From positions 22,534-86,533 of the forward strand of contig BAIF02000102.1 of assembly GCA_000509105.1 (NCBI GenBank): a stretch of DNA of 64,000 nt. The letters are read 5' to 3'. Both the position numbers and the translations under genes were made by a program. Shown in pieces: positions 61,899 to 64,000 of the stretch. The stretch's first letter is position 1; each line of letters opens with the position of its first letter. Source of the DNA: Clostridiales bacterium VE202-21. GTDB lineage: Bacteria > Bacillota > Clostridia > Lachnospirales > Lachnospiraceae. The notes under the pieces were generated by a model that saw nothing but the letters and a program-made list of their open reading frames with translations, was not told the origin of the DNA and did not search any database.

Positions 61899-62354
61899 AT
61901 GGAATATGAAATCTTAGATATGAAAGAAAAGATAGCAGCAGGACTGGCTGCCAGAACGAACAATGCGTCTCCAGATATGGGAAACGTGATCGGAGGGCTC
62001 TGGCAGCGTTTTTATGGGGAAGGAATCTATAACATGATTCCGGGAAAAACGGATGGCAAGGCACTGGGGATTTATTCAGAATATGAGGCTGATGAAAAGG
62101 GAGATTATACAATCACGGTGGCCTGTGAAACCGACGGGACAGGGGAATTGCCGGAGGGGACATTGGTTACTGTCATTCCGGCCGGGAAGTATGCCAGATT
62201 CATTGTAAAAGGAGAACTGCACGAGGCAGTGGCAAAGTTCTGGCAGAAGCTATGGGAAATAGATCTGCCCAGGACCTATGTCTGTGATTATGAGGAATAC
62301 CAGAATAGTGATATGGAGCAGGCTGAAATTCATATGTATATAGGAGTGAAATAA
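61899..62354 (+). CDS. GyrI-like/effector-binding domain protein
   Basis: A 151-residue protein of the AraC effector-binding (GyrI) fold: MEYEILDMKEKIAAGLAART, IPGKTDGKALGIYSEYEAD, GTLVTVIPAGKYARFIVKGE and YEEYQNSDMEQAEIHMYIGV. Such stand-alone domains bind hydrophobic or cationic small molecules. ATG behind GGAAAGAGGA; an in-frame start 23 codons earlier is inside the operator. First gene of a probable three-gene unit controlled by the WYL regulator. Confidence 0.88.
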   Translation: MEYEILDMKEKIAAGLAARTNNASPDMGNVIGGLWQRFYGEGIYNMIPGKTDGKALGIYSEYEADEKGDYTITVACETDGTGELPEGTLVTVIPAGKYARFIVKGELHEAVAKFWQKLWEIDLPRTYVCDYEEYQNSDMEQAEIHMYIGVK

Positions 62355-62355
62355 A

Positions 62356-62697
62356 ATGGCATCCAGTTTGGAATACGTAGAATATGTGGCCGGACAGATT
62401 GGCCAAGCAGGAAATATAAGTTATAAAAAGCTGTTTGGAGAGTATGGCCTTTGGTGCGACGGCAAATTTTTCGGGACAGTGGAGGACAACCAGTTTTATG
62501 TCAAGATGACGCAGGCAGGGCACGAAATGCTGCCGGATGCAGAACCTGCTGCTCCGCATGGTGGAACTCCGGGGATGTATCTGGTGGAAGATCTGGAGGA
62601 TACCCGGTTTTTAAAAGAGCTGGTAAGTAGAACCTGTGAGGAACTGCCCCAACCAAAGCAAAAAACGGCGGGAAAGAAGGCAAGGAATCATGGATAA
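62356..62697 (+). CDS. TfoX/Sxy N-terminal domain protein
   Basis: A 113-residue TfoX_N protein: MASSLEYVEYVAGQIGQAGN, KKLFGEYGLWCDGKFFGTVE, DNQFYVKMTQAG, MYLVEDLEDTRFLKELV, and a basic tail. Stand-alone TfoX_N proteins have unknown function in Firmicutes. It starts 1 base after the GyrI-like stop and ends overlapping the next gene by 8 bases, so it belongs to the same operon. Confidence 0.88.
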   Translation: MASSLEYVEYVAGQIGQAGNISYKKLFGEYGLWCDGKFFGTVEDNQFYVKMTQAGHEMLPDAEPAAPHGGTPGMYLVEDLEDTRFLKELVSRTCEELPQPKQKTAGKKARNHG

Positions 62698-63331
62698 AGT
62701 GGATTATAAGAAATCTGAAAAAAAATTGTATTTTCCGAAGAAATCACCTTCTGTCATTGAGATACCTGAGATGGTATTTATCATGACGGATGGCAGAGGA
62801 AATCCAAACACATCGGAGAGTTATGCGCAGGCAATGGAGATTCTGTACGGCCTTTCCTATACGATCAAGATGAGCAAAATGAAGGGAAATCAGCCGGCAG
62901 GTTATTTTGAATATGTGGTGCCGCCTCTGGAAGGCCTGTGGAGTGTGGAAGGAGCGGAATTCGACGGATTGAATATCACGGACAAAGACAAGTTCTGCTG
63001 GACCTCCATGATACGACAGCCTGAATTTGTGACGGAAGAAGTATTTGAATGGGCCAGGGGTGAGCTTCAAAAAAAGAAGCCGGAACTGGACTTTTCCAAC
63101 ACCAGGCTGGAACGGTACAGGGAAGGACTATGCTGTCAGGTCATGCATTTTGGCCCCTATGATGATGAGCCTGCAACGATCGCAAAGATGGAAGAATATA
63201 TCCGGGATAATGGATATATTACCGACATTACGGATCTGAGACGTCATCATGAGATCTATCTGGGTGACCCGAGAAAGACAAAACCAGAGAATTTAAAGAC
63301 GGTAATCCGTCACCCGGTGAGGAAAAAATAG
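62690..63331 (+). CDS. GyrI-like domain protein (second copy type)
   Basis: A 213-residue protein of the larger GyrI-like group: PSVIEIPEMVFIMTDGRGNP, ILYGLSYTIKMSKMKGNQPA, VPPLEGLWSVEGAEFDG, MHFGPYDDEPATIAKMEEYI and a final HHEIYLGDPRKTKPENLKTV. The ATG at 62690 overlaps the TfoX gene by 8 bases. It probably binds or degrades a small cationic compound. Last gene of the WYL-linked operon. Confidence 0.9.
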   Translation: MDKVDYKKSEKKLYFPKKSPSVIEIPEMVFIMTDGRGNPNTSESYAQAMEILYGLSYTIKMSKMKGNQPAGYFEYVVPPLEGLWSVEGAEFDGLNITDKDKFCWTSMIRQPEFVTEEVFEWARGELQKKKPELDFSNTRLERYREGLCCQVMHFGPYDDEPATIAKMEEYIRDNGYITDITDLRRHHEIYLGDPRKTKPENLKTVIRHPVRKK

Positions 63332-63465
63332 GAAAAATATTTGGGATCTATAACCAGTTAATGATTTTTGTGTTCACCTTGAAAATAGAATAGAGACGGC
63401 GATAGACTGGCGTTCATTTAGACTGCCTTCTAGTTTTGGAAACATGAGAAAATCCCCCAAATTCC

Positions 63466-63493
63466 TTGACAAATCAGGAAATGTGAGTAAAAT
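63466..63493 (+). promoter_or_regulatory. Strong promoter of the 38-residue peptide unit
   Basis: A perfect TTGACA at 63466-63471 and TAAAAT at 63488-63493 with 16-base spacing. Nothing else in 63332-63465 is recognisable. Confidence 0.7.
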
Positions 63494-63544
63494 AAAACAA
63501 AACAGGAGTAACTAACATACACACGAATGATTGGAGTTGTAGTG

Positions 63545-63661
63545 ATGAAAGCAAAACATAACAGTCTTGACATCATGAATCAGTTTAATCAGACTCTGCC
63601 GCTTGCTGACAGCGTTGTTTTTATGCCGTGCGTTCCAAGTCCCCTTGGGGTATGCGCATAG
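63545..63661 (+). CDS. 38-residue peptide, unknown
   Basis: A short open frame, MKAKHNSLDIMNQFNQTLPL, then ADSVVFMPCVPSPLGVCA. TTGGAG lies 8 bases before the ATG. The C terminus carries two cysteines separated by seven residues, CVPSPLGVC, after a polar N-terminal half that could be a leader. It has its own promoter (63466) and a terminator (63728). I do not recognise a family; it may be a secreted or modified peptide, a signalling peptide, or a leader peptide. Confidence 0.55.
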   Translation: MKAKHNSLDIMNQFNQTLPLADSVVFMPCVPSPLGVCA

Positions 63662-63727
63662 TATAAAAATGAATAATGACAGTTAAGAGGATATCGTTGT
63701 GCTGATCGTTTGATATGGATAGAATGC

Positions 63728-63766
63728 AAAGGATGGGAGTATGGCAATAAGCTTCCATCCTTTTTC
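63728..63766 (+). terminator. Terminator of the peptide unit
   Basis: AAAGGATGG and CCATCCTTT form a 9-base stem with an 18-base loop and a trailing T run. Confidence 0.65.
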
Positions 63767-63867
63767 TGTAGAGTGCCTTAGGAGAACCGAATGAGGTTTC
63801 CGGGGCGGAAAAGCTTACAGGAAAGCCATCGAACGGGAGAGACGGAAGATATATCCGGCTCTCCTTT

Positions 63868-63911
63868 TTTATGATATAGGGAATTCCTTTGGAATTTCCT
63901 ATATCATAAAA
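63868..63911. repeat. Palindromic hairpin
   Basis: TTTATGATATAGGGAATTCC and its near-complement (one mismatch) with loop TTT. It has A and T runs on its two sides and could terminate transcription in both directions. The sequence to 64000 holds no recognised gene. Confidence 0.65.
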
Positions 63912-64000
63912 ACCCTCCGGGGGATGCACACGCTGCGATATGGTAAATAGCCGCAAGGCGGCAACGCGGCGGCGCCAAAGTGTGCAAGCCCCTCTGAAGT

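Noticed and set aside
1..64000. CRISPR arrays, rRNA and tRNA genes
   Set aside because: No regularly spaced short direct repeats, no rRNA signature and no tRNA cloverleaf were recognised by reading; a tRNAscan or CRISPR finder was not run.

Overview
The window looks like chromosomal DNA of a spore-forming, anaerobic gut-type Firmicute, most likely a Lachnospiraceae. The grounds are strong AGGAGG ribosome sites, a T-box leuS leader, CotF-type spore coat genes, SLH-anchored surface proteins, an AgcS symporter under a glycine riboswitch, corrinoid-dependent methyltransferase genes and Lachnospiraceae-type DUF proteins. The genus cannot be fixed from sequence alone.

Layout. 1-6.2 kb: flavodoxin, ZIP metal transporter with a palindromic operator, glycine riboswitch plus AgcS, an MFS fragment, and leuS behind a T-box. 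6.2-12.2 kb: a 6.0-kb integrative element in the 3' end of leuS. It carries a frameshifted GHKL-ATPase/HExxH protein, an XRE repressor, a DUF961-like protein, a Tn916-Orf20-type Rep, a small excisionase and a tyrosine integrase. The displaced original leuS tail can be read at its right end. 12.3-18.5 kb: ACT-domain protein, orphan CbiG, MtaA-like methyltransferase, PocR-AraC regulator and a hydantoinase/oxoprolinase-type ATPase. 18.7-29.2 kb: CofE-like ligase, small DUF proteins, TetR, MntP, a radical SAM/YbhN pair, CotF pair, a class-I glutamine amidotransferase and a dipeptidase.

29.3-46.1 kb is a surface locus: GT39-like and GT2 glycosyltransferases, a polysaccharide pyruvyl transferase, an MBOAT/AlgX-like O-acylation pair, a lipoprotein and five SLH proteins (transglutaminase, glucosaminidase, unknown, DUF5722 glycosidase-like, subtilase). 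SLH domains are known to bind pyruvylated wall polysaccharide, so the locus may encode both the modified ligand and the proteins anchored to it. 46.4-64 kb: uracil permease, argG, an ECF sigma/DUF4179 pair, an XRE plus YxlEFG-like ABC cassette, threonine aldolase, a frameshifted signal peptidase, isochorismatase and iron-ADH genes, a pentapeptide protein, a WYL regulator with GyrI/TfoX genes, and at the end a self-contained transcription unit for a 38-residue peptide.

Two features cut across the window. Four intergenic regions hold large nested inverted repeats of unrelated sequence but similar architecture, and shorter dispersed repeats also occur. Five genes carry single-base frameshifts, one of them with a possible second frameshift. 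These may be sequence errors, decay or (for a G8 tract) phase variation, and raw reads are needed to decide.
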